This document shows, one piece after another, positions 8,640-16,767 of a stretch of DNA of 36,231 nucleotides. How positions within the stretch are numbered: the stretch's first letter is position 1; every line of letters starts with the position of its first letter. Source of the DNA: an uncultured Selenomonadales bacterium (lineage in GTDB: Bacteria > Bacillota > Negativicutes > Selenomonadales > Selenomonadaceae); the NCBI GenBank assembly GCA_946183785.1, contig CAMHCS010000027.1, forward strand, positions 1 to 36,231, given 5' to 3'. The position numbers were made by a program, and so were the translations under genes. The notes beneath the pieces were generated by a model, which did no database searches, was not told the origin of the DNA, and saw nothing but the letters and a program-made list of their open reading frames with translations.

Positions 8640-8697
8640 GCCTGTGCGCCTCCCTCCGCCACACGTTTCAGCGTCAATCCTTTTTTCCGCTTTCTTT

Positions 8698-8726
8698 AAT
8701 ATAAGGTTTTTGAGCAGGAAAAGCAA
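8698..8726 (-). promoter_or_regulatory. candidate promoter of the mgtC operon
   Basis: On the minus strand TTGCTT (8726-8721) and TATATT (8703-8698) are 17 bases apart, about 58 bases upstream of the mgtC start. The DnaA-box-like cluster begins about 45 bases further upstream. Confidence 0.5.
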
Positions 8727-8770
8727 TGTTTTGAAAGAAATTTTTGAAAAGGCCGCGTACTTTTCCAACC

Positions 8771-8929
8771 TTTTTCACAAGTTATACACAATCTCCTTAA
8801 AAATTCACGCTCTTTTTCTCACGTCTTTTGTGGATAAAGTGGATAAATCGGTGTATAACTCTCTTATTTGCGCTTCCAATTTTGTCAACCGCTAGATTTT
8901 GTTCCCTCTCCGAAAAAATCTGTGGATAA
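8771..8929. promoter_or_regulatory. cluster of DnaA-box-like 9-mers
   Basis: Six 9-mers lie within 159 bases. TTTTTCACA (8771-8779) and TTATACACA (8782-8790) are on the plus strand and both fit TTWTNCACA. Two perfect TTATCCACA are on the minus strand (8829-8837 and 8921-8929), and two one-mismatch copies are also on the minus strand (8838-8846, directly abutting the previous copy, and 8850-8858). The surrounding gap, about 295 bases between mgtC and the CYTH gene, is AT-rich compared with its neighbours and codes for nothing I can see. DnaA binding is expected from the motif; whether this is an origin, a titration site or a promoter control region cannot be told from the sequence. Confidence 0.65.
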
Positions 8930-8934
8930 ATCCG

Positions 8935-9408
8935 TCAGTCCGTGTCACTGCGCCATTCAGAGAATGGATGCTTGGCGAGATTGGCATTGTAGTACCTCGG
9001 ATCGTTTGACACCTCTGCCGCCAGCCATTCAGGACGCTCAAATTCTTCGTCTTCACTTGAAAGCTCGAGCTCGGCGACAATCAGCCCGTCGTTTGCGCCG
9101 AAAAAGACGTCCACCTCCCAAGTGTAGTTCCCCTCCGTGACAAGATACCGCGACTTTTCGACGATGGATTTTTGGCAGCGCATCAAAAGCTCCTCCGCGT
9201 CCTGCGGCGGAATCTCGTATTCATACTCGTTGCGCGTAATCCCATCCGTGCGCCCCTTCAATGTCAGGAACGCCCGGTTATCCTGCTGGCGAATCCGCAC
9301 GATGATCGGTCCTGTCAATGGCAGATACCCTTGCCGCAAATGGATAGGCTCACCCTCGGGACGCCATCCGTCCTTCACCAGGAATTTCCGCTCAATCTCA
9401 ATCGCCAT
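8935..9408 (-). CDS. CYTH-domain protein (triphosphate tunnel enzyme family)
   Basis: CYTH proteins form an eight-stranded tunnel that binds triphosphates with metal. Bacterial members are inorganic triphosphatases, thiamine-triphosphatase-like enzymes or class IV adenylyl cyclases. The signature ExExK is Glu4, Glu6, Lys8 (EIERK). Further basic and acidic residues alternate along the strands as expected: VRIRQQ, LTLKG, NEYEYEIP, YTWEVDVF and IVAELELSSEDEEF. The length of 157 residues fits single-domain members such as inorganic triphosphatases. No CHAD domain is fused. It has its own promoter and no co-directional close neighbour. One DnaA-box 9-mer lies 5 bases beyond its stop. Substrate cannot be assigned. 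Confidence 0.88.
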   Translation of the reverse strand: MAIEIERKFLVKDGWRPEGEPIHLRQGYLPLTGPIIVRIRQQDNRAFLTLKGRTDGITRNEYEYEIPPQDAEELLMRCQKSIVEKSRYLVTEGNYTWEVDVFFGANDGLIVAELELSSEDEEFERPEWLAAEVSNDPRYYNANLAKHPFSEWRSDTD

Positions 9409-9440
9409 ATTTCACGCCGCCTCTCAATTATTCTTTCAAT

Positions 9441-9469
9441 ATTATACGGCACAATAAGCGCCGCCACAA
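9441..9469 (-). promoter_or_regulatory. promoter of the CYTH gene
   Basis: On the minus strand TTGTGG (9469-9464) and a perfect TATAAT (9446-9441) are spaced by 17 bases, about 32 bases upstream of the ATG. Confidence 0.6.
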
Positions 9470-9517
9470 GAAATAAAAAAAATAATAGAATGCTTTCTTG
9501 AAATCCTCAGGTTCATC

Positions 9518-9546
9518 TTGACATACCCTCGCCGCTTTGATACATT
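9518..9546 (+). promoter_or_regulatory. promoter of the GDT1-family gene
   Basis: A perfect TTGACA (9518-9523) and TACATT (9541-9546) are separated by 17 bases. The ATG follows at 9583 after the strong site GGGGGAGAG. I looked for a manganese (yybP-ykoY) riboswitch in this short leader and saw none. Confidence 0.7.
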
Positions 9547-9582
9547 TGGCGAAACATCACTATTCTTTTCGGGGGAGAGAAT

Positions 9583-10140
9583 ATGGAAGGATTTCTCGCG
9601 GCCTTCACGCTCGTCTTTTGCGCGGAGATGGGGGACAAGACGCAGCTGATCGTGATGGCTTTCACGGCGCGGTATTCGTGGCGCCCGGTCATGGCGGCGG
9701 TACTGGCGGCGACGCTGGCAAACCACGGCCTCGCCGTCTTGCTGGGCGTCCTGCTGGGCGGACTTTTGCCCGAAACGGAAATGCGTATCGTCGGCTCGAT
9801 TGCTTTCATCATCTTCGGCCTTCTGACACTTCGGGACGGCGAAGACGAAGAGGAAGAGCTTCACCAGGGCCGAAGCCCGTTCTGGACTGTCGCGCTGACA
9901 TTCTTTCTCGGAGAGATGGGCGACAAAACACAGCTCGCGGTGTTGACCATTGCGGCGGAGCAGGGCACATGGCTGCCGGTGCTCGCAGGATCGACAGCGG
10001 CGATGCTGATCGCGGATGGTCTCGGCGTCGTGCTCGGAGCGAAACTCCGCCGCCATGTCTCGCCGGAAACGATGAAAAAAGTCTCGGCGATGGTCTTCAT
10101 CCTCTGCGGCGTCGCAGGGCTCGCATCCATCTTTGCATGA
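9583..10140 (+). CDS. UPF0016/GDT1 (TMEM165-like) membrane cation exporter
   Basis: GDT1-family proteins are inner-membrane cation/H+ antiporters; bacterial members studied export Mn2+. The 185-residue protein has two inverted halves of three helices. Each begins with the family signature E-x-G-D-K-T, at Glu15-Thr20 and Glu111-Thr116 (EMGDKTQL in both). The halves are joined by an acidic hydrophilic linker (about 84-97, many Asp/Glu). The length is typical. Promoter and ribosome site are immediately upstream, and the gene reads away from the CYTH gene. Mn2+ as substrate is inferred from the family. Confidence 0.92.
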   Translation: MEGFLAAFTLVFCAEMGDKTQLIVMAFTARYSWRPVMAAVLAATLANHGLAVLLGVLLGGLLPETEMRIVGSIAFIIFGLLTLRDGEDEEEELHQGRSPFWTVALTFFLGEMGDKTQLAVLTIAAEQGTWLPVLAGSTAAMLIADGLGVVLGAKLRRHVSPETMKKVSAMVFILCGVAGLASIFA

Positions 10141-10161
10141 TTTTGCTTTTTCCTTTATAAT
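10133..10161 (+). promoter_or_regulatory. candidate dedA promoter
   Basis: TTGCAT (10133-10138), a 17-base spacer and a perfect TATAAT (10156-10161) overlap the end of the preceding gene. dedA could therefore be transcribed both with it and alone. Confidence 0.4.
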
Positions 10162-10191
10162 GGAGATATATTGATTTAAGGGGGAACTTCT

Positions 10192-10785
10192 TTGGCGGAC
10201 GTTTTTTTGAATTTTATCGACGAATGGGGCTATTTTGCCGTCGCCCTTCTCATGGGTCTCGAGAATGCCTGCGTTCCGATTCCCAGCGAACTGATTCTCG
10301 GCTTTGCCGGATATCTGATTTATGCGGAGCGCATGACCTTCGCGGGGGCGATGTGGGCCGGCATGATCGGCGGCGTCCTCGGCTCAATCTTCGCTTACGA
10401 AGTCGGCTGCCGCGGAGGGCGCCCCTTTGTCGACCGTTACGGCAAATATTTTTTCGTCAAGCCGTCCCATGTGGATCTGGCGCAAAAATGGTTTGACAAA
10501 TACGGACTGAAGGCGGTTTTCTTCAGCCGAATGCTGCCGGTGGTACGGACCTTCATCTCACTCCCGGCAGGCTTTGCGCGCATGAATCGCGTCAAGTTCC
10601 TGGTCCTGACCATTCTCGGCTCGCTGCCCTGGACGGCGCTGATTCTCTGGATTGGCGAGCTGCTCGGCGAAGGCTGGGCCATCATGATGAAGGTCGGCCA
10701 CGAAATCAGCCTCGTATTCGTGATCCTCTGCGTCATCGGCGCCGCAATCTTCTGGTTCAAGTACCGGAAAAAACGTAAAAATTAA
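10192..10785 (+). CDS. DedA-family membrane protein
   Basis: DedA proteins are polytopic inner-membrane proteins; some are undecaprenyl-phosphate or phospholipid flippases. The 197-residue sequence shows the family hallmarks: ENACVPIPSE (about 24-33) in the first re-entrant region, the G-x-x-x-G helix around IGGVLGS, and the Arg-containing motif FFSRMLPVVRTFISLPAG (about 112-129). It ends in a hydrophobic helix and a Lys/Arg-rich tail. The start is TTG, supported by AAGGGGG about 8 bases before it; no ATG or GTG is better placed. A lipid-carrier role would suit a cell with a large polysaccharide locus, but that link is inference. Confidence 0.9.
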   Translation: MADVFLNFIDEWGYFAVALLMGLENACVPIPSELILGFAGYLIYAERMTFAGAMWAGMIGGVLGSIFAYEVGCRGGRPFVDRYGKYFFVKPSHVDLAQKWFDKYGLKAVFFSRMLPVVRTFISLPAGFARMNRVKFLVLTILGSLPWTALILWIGELLGEGWAIMMKVGHEISLVFVILCVIGAAIFWFKYRKKRKN

Positions 10786-10801
10786 AACTCCCGGAGTGAA
10801 T

Positions 10802-10832
10802 ATGCCGCTTCCCACGGAGGCGGCATTTTTTT
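10802..10832 (+). terminator. intrinsic terminator after dedA
   Basis: ATGCCGC pairs with GCGGCAT, extended inward by a T-G pair and TCC/GGA around a CAC loop (11 bp). Seven T follow, counting the last stem base. Confidence 0.9.
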
Positions 10833-10876
10833 GCGCCATTCCATCTTTCACTATAGCCTTTTTCCTTCAAGAAGAG

Positions 10877-10882
10877 TATAAT
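10877..10882 (+). promoter_or_regulatory. -10 element of a likely manA promoter
   Basis: A perfect TATAAT lies about 38 bases before the likely manA start and downstream of the dedA terminator. No convincing -35 box is seen at 16-18 bases. The gene must start transcription in this gap, which supports the call. Confidence 0.4.
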
Positions 10883-10919
10883 ATATGCCTATATAGAGAA
10901 AGAACGGGAGGGGAACGTC

Positions 10920-11882
10920 CTGCTGTATCCGTTGAAGCTGATTCCACCGCTGAAGGATTACCTCTGGGGCGGCACGAAACTCAAGGAAAAATATCATAAG
11001 GAAACGAGCCTGCCGACGGTGGCGGAAAGCTGGGAACTCGCCTGCCGTAAAGACGGCCGCAGTGTGATTGAGAACGGCCCTTCTGCCGGCATGGAGCTTT
11101 CGCGCTATATCGCGATGGAAGGCGACCGAGTAACAGGCACCCACTCGGCGCGCGTCATATATTTCCCTCTCCTGATCAAGCTGATCGACACGGCGCAGGA
11201 CCTTTCGATCCAGGTTCACCCCGATAACGAGCACGCGCTCTGGGAAAAAGACGAGCGGGGCAAGACCGAGCTCTGGTACGTGGTAGAGGCGGAGCCGGGG
11301 GCGACGCTGATTCACGGCGTCAACCGCAGCGTGACAAAGGTGGAACTCCGCCAACGCATCGAGAACGGTACGCTCCTCGAAATCTGCAATCGCGTACCCG
11401 CCCGTCCCGGCGACGTCTACCTGATTGAGGCCGGCACGCTGCACTCGGTGGGCGCGGGCGTCACGCTGGCGGAAATCCAGCAGAACGCCAACACGACCTA
11501 CCGTCTCTACGATTATGGACGTTCGGACCGCGACGGCCAACCGAGGGAACTCCAAATCGATCGCGCGCTCGACGTCCTGCACATGACGCCGACGCCTCGT
11601 CTCATATTGCCGCCGCCCCAAGCCTTTTTCGCGGAATACACAGTGCAGCGCCTCGCCTCCTGCGAGCATTTCACCGCCTACCATGTGGCGCTGGACGGGC
11701 GCATTCATCTGTTCACGGGCCGCGACAGCTTCCACTCGATCCTGCTGTTGGAGGGCATCCTGGAGCTCGAATACCCGAGCGGGAAGGAAATCATCGAAAA
11801 AGGCGCCTCCATCTTTGTACCCGCCGGCTGCGGCCCCTATTGGCTGCGCGGCCACGGCCGTTTCCTGCTGACAATGGTATAA
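10920..11882 (+). CDS. manA: mannose-6-phosphate isomerase, class I
   Basis: This zinc enzyme interconverts fructose-6-phosphate and mannose-6-phosphate, the entry to GDP-mannose and hence to the GDP-fucose genes (gmd, fcl) further right. It is the short Firmicute type (about 320 residues). It shows KDYLWGG near the N-terminus, the metal-site QVHPDNEHA, the following KTELWYV, and AGTLHSVGAG further on. Start choice is unusual. The first standard start, TTG at 10932, is 20 bases from GGAGG (10907-10911). Two in-frame CTG codons at 10920 and 10923 are 8 and 11 bases from it and would add a Leu-Tyr-Pro-Leu stretch like that of homologues. I chose 10920, with the start uncertain. manB and manC are absent from the window. 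Confidence 0.88.
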   Translation: MLYPLKLIPPLKDYLWGGTKLKEKYHKETSLPTVAESWELACRKDGRSVIENGPSAGMELSRYIAMEGDRVTGTHSARVIYFPLLIKLIDTAQDLSIQVHPDNEHALWEKDERGKTELWYVVEAEPGATLIHGVNRSVTKVELRQRIENGTLLEICNRVPARPGDVYLIEAGTLHSVGAGVTLAEIQQNANTTYRLYDYGRSDRDGQPRELQIDRALDVLHMTPTPRLILPPPQAFFAEYTVQRLASCEHFTAYHVALDGRIHLFTGRDSFHSILLLEGILELEYPSGKEIIEKGASIFVPAGCGPYWLRGHGRFLLTMV

Positions 11883-11898
11883 CGTCTTTGCAACGTTC

Positions 11899-11933
11899 AA
11901 AAGCCCGTCAGGTTCCTCGCCTGACGGGCTTTT
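11899..11933. terminator. bidirectional terminator between manA and the convergent gene
   Basis: A perfect 14-bp stem (AAAAGCCCGTCAGG with its complement, 7-base loop) has A and T flanks that serve both strands. It ends both manA (plus) and the 365-residue gene (minus), whose stop codon is 2 bases away. Confidence 0.93.
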
Positions 11934-11934
11934 G

Positions 11935-13032
11935 TCACGGAATATCGGGCAGCGCCTGGCTGACCGTATTGTGGTGGATAATATCGGTGATGCGGAGCTC
12001 AATCTCCAGCTCCTGCTTCAAAAGCGTCTCCGCCGTATTGTACTCCGAATTCTCGCCGGTGGCGATGCCCTTCAGATAGTGCGTCCAGGCCGCGATGGAA
12101 AGGTCGGTGGAGGTGTGGCGGAGATTCGCGAGATAGGCCGCCCCCTTCGGGATCGCCACGGCGTCAAGACGCTCCTGCCGCTCCTTCAGCGTCGGCACGA
12201 TCTCGTTCTCAACCAGCTCAGTCAACGAAACGGCAATCTTTCCGGCGAACCGTCCCCGAGCCGAACGCGCCACCGAGGAAAACCGCTCCCGAAGCTCCTC
12301 CAGCTTTTCATTGTATTCGGCCACGATATCATGTGTCGCGGCAATGTAATCGGCGATATCCTGATTTTGTCTGGGCGCGAGCGTGTCGAGATACAACTTG
12401 TAATTCTCCATGCGGACGACCTGCCAATGACCGTCCTTCCCTCGCTCCATGCGCAGTCGGAGAGAGAACGGCATTTCCGTCACGCGGTCGCGGATCGCAA
12501 TCAGCACCTCGGCCGTGTCGCCGACCACTTTCGCCTTGTCTACCTCGACCAGTTCCATGTCGCGAAGCTGCGAACGCTCAAGAAACCGCTCGAAATCAAT
12601 GCCGAGCTGGCGTCCTTTCGTCAGGCTCGTCCCCTGAGGCAGCGACCACTCGCCGGAAGCGACATAGCCCATAATCACTTCGCGCAGTCCCTCCACCATC
12701 TGCGGCTTGATGACGTCGTAAAACTGCTCGTATTGTTCCTTGCTCTCGGCGGTAAGCGCCGCGTCGTACCGCAGCATATCGTCGGTAAGATCGTCGTAAG
12801 CACGCGAAATCACGCGATCCACGTCGACGCCGCGCTGAACCGCGGCGACGTCATGCCGCGCGCAGGCGTCGGCAAGATTGTGCAGCGCATGCTCGGGCGT
12901 GCGCGTATATACAAAATAATACCAGAGCCAGAGACCGAGGACGAGAGCGAAAAGGAAGAAAACGATCAGCACGTTCCGCTTCTCCCGCTCATGACGGCGG
13001 CGCAGCCGGGTCTGGAAAGATCGGCTTTCCAT
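11935..13032 (-). CDS. membrane-anchored hypothetical protein, DUF2939-like N-terminal part
   Basis: This 365-residue protein has a basic cytoplasmic start (RLRRRHEREKR) and one transmembrane helix (about 20-40, rich in Leu/Trp/Tyr). The rest is presumably periplasmic. The segment after the helix (HALHNLADACARHDVAAVQRGVDVD) resembles the repeated helix-turn of DUF2939-type proteins. A tail rich in charged helices follows (about 235-365). I know no function for such proteins and do not assign one. Upstream on the minus strand is a TACAAT-like -10 but a poor -35. It stands alone between two convergent or divergent neighbours. Confidence 0.75.
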   Translation of the reverse strand: MESRSFQTRLRRRHEREKRNVLIVFFLFALVLGLWLWYYFVYTRTPEHALHNLADACARHDVAAVQRGVDVDRVISRAYDDLTDDMLRYDAALTAESKEQYEQFYDVIKPQMVEGLREVIMGYVASGEWSLPQGTSLTKGRQLGIDFERFLERSQLRDMELVEVDKAKVVGDTAEVLIAIRDRVTEMPFSLRLRMERGKDGHWQVVRMENYKLYLDTLAPRQNQDIADYIAATHDIVAEYNEKLEELRERFSSVARSARGRFAGKIAVSLTELVENEIVPTLKERQERLDAVAIPKGAAYLANLRHTSTDLSIAAWTHYLKGIATGENSEYNTAETLLKQELEIELRITDIIHHNTVSQALPDIP

Positions 13033-13339
13033 CTGTTAACCTGCCTTTTTTTAAATTCCGTAATATTGTATCATATTTTAGGGCAAGAAAGAAAGTTTTC
13101 CTCGCTCCTTTTCTATAAAAACCTCTGCCGACTCTCTGCCCGCCATACCGCGCCAGATGGTATTCGATACAGCGCTGCCGCACACCCACTCCCTCATCCT
13201 CACCTGATGATAAGCAGATGGTTAGCGGCCGCGCAGGCAAGACAAAACTTCCTCTGCAGAATCCCGACTTGACTGGTGCGGCGATTACTTAGTATACTGT
13301 GAAAAGTTTTGTATTCAATATACAAAAGGAGGACTCATT
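13033..13339. other. intergenic region of about 307 bases
   Basis: It holds divergent start regions: an AT-rich stretch before the 365-residue gene on the minus strand (TACAAT-like at about 13060-13065) and the sstT promoter on the plus strand. The middle (13110-13260) shows no gene or clear RNA signal to me. Confidence 0.5.
13269..13298 (+). promoter_or_regulatory. sstT promoter
   Basis: TTGACT (13269-13274) and TATACT (13293-13298) have an 18-base spacer, about 42 bases upstream of the start codon. Confidence 0.65.
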
Positions 13340-14584
13340 TTGAACGCATTGGTAAGCAAGTACATGAACACGCCGCTGATCGGGCTGATCGCGTGCGGCC
13401 TCGTCATCGGCGTCGCGCTCGCGGTCGCCGTGCCGCAGGCAATCCCGGTGCTGGCCATTTTCGGCAAGCTGTTTGTCGGCGCTCTGAAAGGCATCGCGCC
13501 GATTCTCGTCTTCGTCCTCGTCCGCAACGCCATGGCGCGGGACACTTCCCAAGAGAACGCGTCGATGCGCCCGGTCATCGGGCTTTACATGATCGGCACA
13601 TTCTGTGCCGCGCTGGTTGCGGTGGCCGCGTCGTTCCTGTTCCCGACGGAGCTGAAGCTCTCCGTCGCCAACGCGAACCTGACGCCGCCCAGCGGCATCA
13701 TCGAAGTGCTGAAAAACCTGCTGCTGTCCGTGGTGGACAATCCGGTAAACGCCATCATCAAAGCGAACTACATCAGCATCCTGGCGTGGGCGATCCTGTT
13801 CGGCGTCGCGCTCCGCAAAACCTCGCCGGCAACCCAGTCTTTCATCGCTGACGTCGCGGAAGGCGTGACGAAGATCGTGCAGTGGATCATCCGCTTCGCG
13901 CCGTTCGGAATCATGGGCCTCGTGGCGGACGCCATCGGCGAGAGCGGCCTCAACGCGCTGCTGGGATACGCAAGGCTCCTCGCGGTGCTGCTCGGCGCCT
14001 TCTTCTCGGTCGCGCTGATCATGAATCCTCTCGTCGTCTTTCTCAAAACGCATAAAAATCCGTACCCGTTAGTTTTCACGACGCTCCGCGAGAGCGGCGT
14101 CTACGCGTTCTTCACCCGCAGCTCCGCCGCGAATATTCCGGTCAATCTGCGGCTCTGCGAGCGTCTCGGACTGAACCCGGACCTCTACTCGATCTCGATT
14201 CCTCTCGGCGCTACCATCAACATGGCGGGCGCGGCCATCACCATCACGGTGCTGTCGCTGGCGGCGGCGAATACGCTGGGCGTCCAGGTCGATCTGCCGA
14301 CGGCGCTGCTGCTTTCAATCATCTCCACCGTCGGCGCCTGCGGCGCGTCGGGCGTGGCGGGCGGCTCGCTGCTCCTGATTCCAGTGGCCTGCGCCTCCTT
14401 TGGCATCAACAACGACGTCGCCATGCAGGTCGTCGGCGTCGGCTTCATCATCGGCGTCCTGCAGGACTCCTGCGAGACGGCGCTGAACAGTTCCAGCGAC
14501 GTGCTTTTCACCGCCACGGCGGAATTCGCCCAGCGGGCGAAGGAAGGAACGCTGAAAGCGGAGGACATGGTCCCGAAAGACTGA
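13340..14584 (+). CDS. sstT: serine/threonine:Na+ symporter SstT
   Basis: SstT is a DAACS-family Na+-coupled importer of serine and threonine in the inner membrane. The 414-residue sequence agrees with E. coli SstT throughout. It has the N-terminal helices with [18 protein letters not shown], the [11 protein letters not shown] segment, the highly conserved [20 protein letters not shown] with the serine-rich re-entrant loop, and [17 protein letters not shown]. The second hairpin [20 protein letters not shown] and the C-terminal [18 protein letters not shown] follow. The start is TTG, with AAGGAGG 7 bases upstream, and no nearby ATG competes. The gene is a single transcription unit between its promoter and a bidirectional terminator. 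Confidence 0.96.
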   Translation: MNALVSKYMNTPLIGLIACGLVIGVALAVAVPQAIPVLAIFGKLFVGALKGIAPILVFVLVRNAMARDTSQENASMRPVIGLYMIGTFCAALVAVAASFLFPTELKLSVANANLTPPSGIIEVLKNLLLSVVDNPVNAIIKANYISILAWAILFGVALRKTSPATQSFIADVAEGVTKIVQWIIRFAPFGIMGLVADAIGESGLNALLGYARLLAVLLGAFFSVALIMNPLVVFLKTHKNPYPLVFTTLRESGVYAFFTRSSAANIPVNLRLCERLGLNPDLYSISIPLGATINMAGAAITITVLSLAAANTLGVQVDLPTALLLSIISTVGACGASGVAGGSLLLIPVACASFGINNDVAMQVVGVGFIIGVLQDSCETALNSSSDVLFTATAEFAQRAKEGTLKAEDMVPKD

Positions 14585-14598
14585 TTTTGGCAAAAAAG

Positions 14599-14640
14599 TA
14601 CCGCCGACTGCGAAACCATCTCGCGGTCGGCGGTATCTTT
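14599..14640. terminator. bidirectional terminator between sstT and ychF
   Basis: A 14-bp stem (TACCGCCGACTGCG with CGCGGTCGGCGGTA, one T-G wobble, 9-base loop) is flanked by a T-rich run on the plus strand and by CTTTTTTG on the minus strand. It can end both convergent genes. Confidence 0.9.
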
Positions 14641-14647
14641 TTGCCTG

Positions 14648-15754
14648 CTATACGTTAAACCGGAAGTACGTCACGTCCCCGTCCTGCATCACATAATCCT
14701 TGCCTTCGAGCCGGATCTGTCCTTTCTCCCGCGCCGCGTTCATGCTGCCTGCGGCAATCAGGTCGTCGTAGTTCACGATCTCGGCGCGGATAAAACCGCG
14801 CTCGATATCGGAATGGATCTTTCCGGCGGCCTTCGGCGCCGTCGTACCTTTCGTGATGGTCCATGCGCGGCACTCGTCCGGCCCCGCCGTCAGGAACGTC
14901 AAGAGTCCCAAGAGCGAGAACGCCGCTTTGATGAGCCGGTCGAGGCCCGATTCTTCGAGGCCCAGCGTTTCCAAAAATTCCTTCGCCTCGTCGCCGGACA
15001 GCTCCGCGATTTCCGACTCCACCCGGGCGGAAATCGCCACCACTTCCGCGCCTTCTTCGGCGGCATAGGCTTTGACTTTCTGCACGAAGGGATTTTCTTT
15101 ATCCGCCGTGGCCGCCTCGTCCTCCGCCACGTTCGCCACATAGAGCGTCGGCTTCATCGTCAGAAGGTTCAGGTCGCGGAGCAGCGCCCGTTCCTCGTCG
15201 GACAGCTCCGCCTTCCGCGCAGGCTTCGCGTCGCCCAGGAGCGCGGCGATTTTGGAAAGCGCCGCTTCCTCCGCTTTCGCCTCCTTGTTTCCGCTCTTTG
15301 TCAGCTTCTGCGCCTTGACGAGGCGTTTCTCCACCGTGTCGAGGTCGGCGAGGCAAAGCTCCGTCGTGATGATCTCGATGTCGCGAATCGGGTCGATGGC
15401 GCCCTCGACGTGGGTGATATCCTCGTCCTCGAAGCAGCGCACCACGTGGGCGATGGCGTCCACTTGCCGGATATGCTCCAGGAATTGGTTGCCGAGGCCC
15501 TCGCCCTTCGACGCGCCGCGCACCAACCCGGCGATGTCCACGAAGCGCACCGACGCCGGCGTGGTCTTTTTCGATTGGTACATCTCATGCAGTACGCCGA
15601 GCCGTGCGTCCGGCACGTCCACAACGCCCACGTTCGGCTCAATCGTGCAGAACGGATAATTCGCAGCCTCCGCGCCCGCCTTCGTGATCGCGTTGAACAG
15701 CGTGCTCTTGCCCACGTTCGGCAGCCCGACGATTCCAACCTCTAAATTGCTCAA
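14648..15754 (-). CDS. ychF: redox-regulated ATPase YchF (OBG-family, EngD)
   Basis: YchF is a universally conserved Obg-family P-loop protein that prefers ATP and binds ribosomes. G1 is GLPNVGKS (10-17), G3 is DIAGL (73-77), and the region after it, RGASKGEGLGNQFL, is diagnostic of YchF. A helical insertion sits at about 130-210 and a TGS domain closes the 368-residue protein (about 285-366, with GTTAPKAAGKIHSD). Family length is 363-370. AGGGAG precedes the ATG. A radical SAM gene ends 35 bases upstream with no terminator, so the two are probably cotranscribed. Confidence 0.97.
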   Translation of the reverse strand: MSNLEVGIVGLPNVGKSTLFNAITKAGAEAANYPFCTIEPNVGVVDVPDARLGVLHEMYQSKKTTPASVRFVDIAGLVRGASKGEGLGNQFLEHIRQVDAIAHVVRCFEDEDITHVEGAIDPIRDIEIITTELCLADLDTVEKRLVKAQKLTKSGNKEAKAEEAALSKIAALLGDAKPARKAELSDEERALLRDLNLLTMKPTLYVANVAEDEAATADKENPFVQKVKAYAAEEGAEVVAISARVESEIAELSGDEAKEFLETLGLEESGLDRLIKAAFSLLGLLTFLTAGPDECRAWTITKGTTAPKAAGKIHSDIERGFIRAEIVNYDDLIAAGSMNAAREKGQIRLEGKDYVMQDGDVTYFRFNV

Positions 15755-15789
15755 TGTAACGTCTCCCTTTGATTATGTTTTTTCATATT

Positions 15790-16707
15790 CTAACGAATTA
15801 CGCCTGTCCCGTCAAATTTCGGCACGAACTCTTCCGACGCCGCGCCTCTCTCCTGCACATAGCAGCGCGTAATGCCAAGACTGAGCGCATGGTCAACGAC
15901 AGACTGGTATTCAAAGGTCGTCAGCTTCCGGTCCAGCCCCTTGACTTCCGCCGCGCGATACATCGGCGTGTACTGCCCCATCAGCGACAGCATGATCTTT
16001 TCGCCGAACGTTTCCCAAAGCCAGTCGAGAATTCTCATGCTTTCCTTCCGTTTCCCCGGCAGGATCAGATGGCGAACGAGAACGCCGCTTCGGAGAATCC
16101 CGCCCTCCCGCAGCACCGGCGCCCCCTTCGCCTCGACCATCGCCGCGATCGCCGCCGAAGCATACGAAAAATAATCCCGCGCGTCCGAGCAATCGGCCGC
16201 GCTTTTTTCGTCGAAATACTTCAGGTCGGGCAGGAAGACGTCGATTTCCTCGGCAATCACATCAATGATTTCCGCCCGCTCGTACCCGCTGCTGTTCCAA
16301 ACTACGGGCAGCGTCAGCCCGCGTTTTTTCGCCATACGGAGCGCCGTCAAGATCTGCGGCGCGAAATGCGTCGGCGTCACGAGGTCCAGCGTCGCCGCCC
16401 CCCGTTCCTGCTGCTCCAGGAAGATTTCCGCGAGCCGCTCCTCATCCACGTCAATCCCGTTTTCCTTATGGCTGATCACGGCGTTCTGGCAGAAAAGGCA
16501 ACGCAGGCTGCAATGCGAAAAAAACACCGTGCCCGCCCCGTTCTTTCCGGCGATGCACGGCTCCTCCCACGGATGCAGAGAAACAAGCGCGACGCGAGCC
16601 AGCCGCCCCGCCCCGCAATACCCGAGCTCCCCTGCCAACCGGTTCACACCGCAGCGTCGAGGACAAATCGCGCAATGCTCCAACGCCGAAAGCTCAATCC
16701 CACTCAT
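15790..16707 (-). CDS. PflX-like radical SAM protein
   Basis: This radical SAM enzyme is of the uncharacterised PflX type (COG1313), related to pyruvate-formate-lyase activases but of unknown target. The N-terminus carries an extra Cys set (C12xxC15, C19, C31). The SAM motif CxxxCxxC is at Cys66, Cys70 and Cys73 (HCSLRCLFCQN). Downstream the barrel shows WNSSGY, FLPDLKYFD and the conserved LVRHLILPG and LMGQYTP, which are typical of this group. The length of 305 residues fits. The ribosome site is weak (AAAGGG). It lies 35 bases upstream of ychF and 60 bases after the AAA ATPase gene. No glycyl radical enzyme is in the window. Confidence 0.88.
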   Translation of the reverse strand: MSGIELSALEHCAICPRRCGVNRLAGELGYCGAGRLARVALVSLHPWEEPCIAGKNGAGTVFFSHCSLRCLFCQNAVISHKENGIDVDEERLAEIFLEQQERGAATLDLVTPTHFAPQILTALRMAKKRGLTLPVVWNSSGYERAEIIDVIAEEIDVFLPDLKYFDEKSAADCSDARDYFSYASAAIAAMVEAKGAPVLREGGILRSGVLVRHLILPGKRKESMRILDWLWETFGEKIMLSLMGQYTPMYRAAEVKGLDRKLTTFEYQSVVDHALSLGITRCYVQERGAASEEFVPKFDGTGVIR

Positions 16708-16767
16708 ACCGAATCCCTTTTATCCCTATCCAATCTAACAAGAGAGTTCCTCATTCCTCACCGACTT

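Noticed and set aside
8640..8934. Calling this region oriC outright
   Set aside because: dnaA and dnaN are not adjacent, no clear unwinding element with DnaA-trio repeats was seen, and most genes on the right point towards the region. Only a DnaA-box cluster is supported.
9409..9582. Possible manganese riboswitch before the GDT1-family gene
   Set aside because: The distance from the promoter to the start is only about 30-40 bases, and none of the conserved yybP-ykoY loop sequences is present.
11932..13272. Plus-strand frame of 446 codons opposite the 365-residue gene
   Set aside because: It crosses the bidirectional terminator and an intergenic region, has no ribosome site and shows no recognisable domain. 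The minus-strand gene has a clear membrane anchor and a proper end at the terminator.
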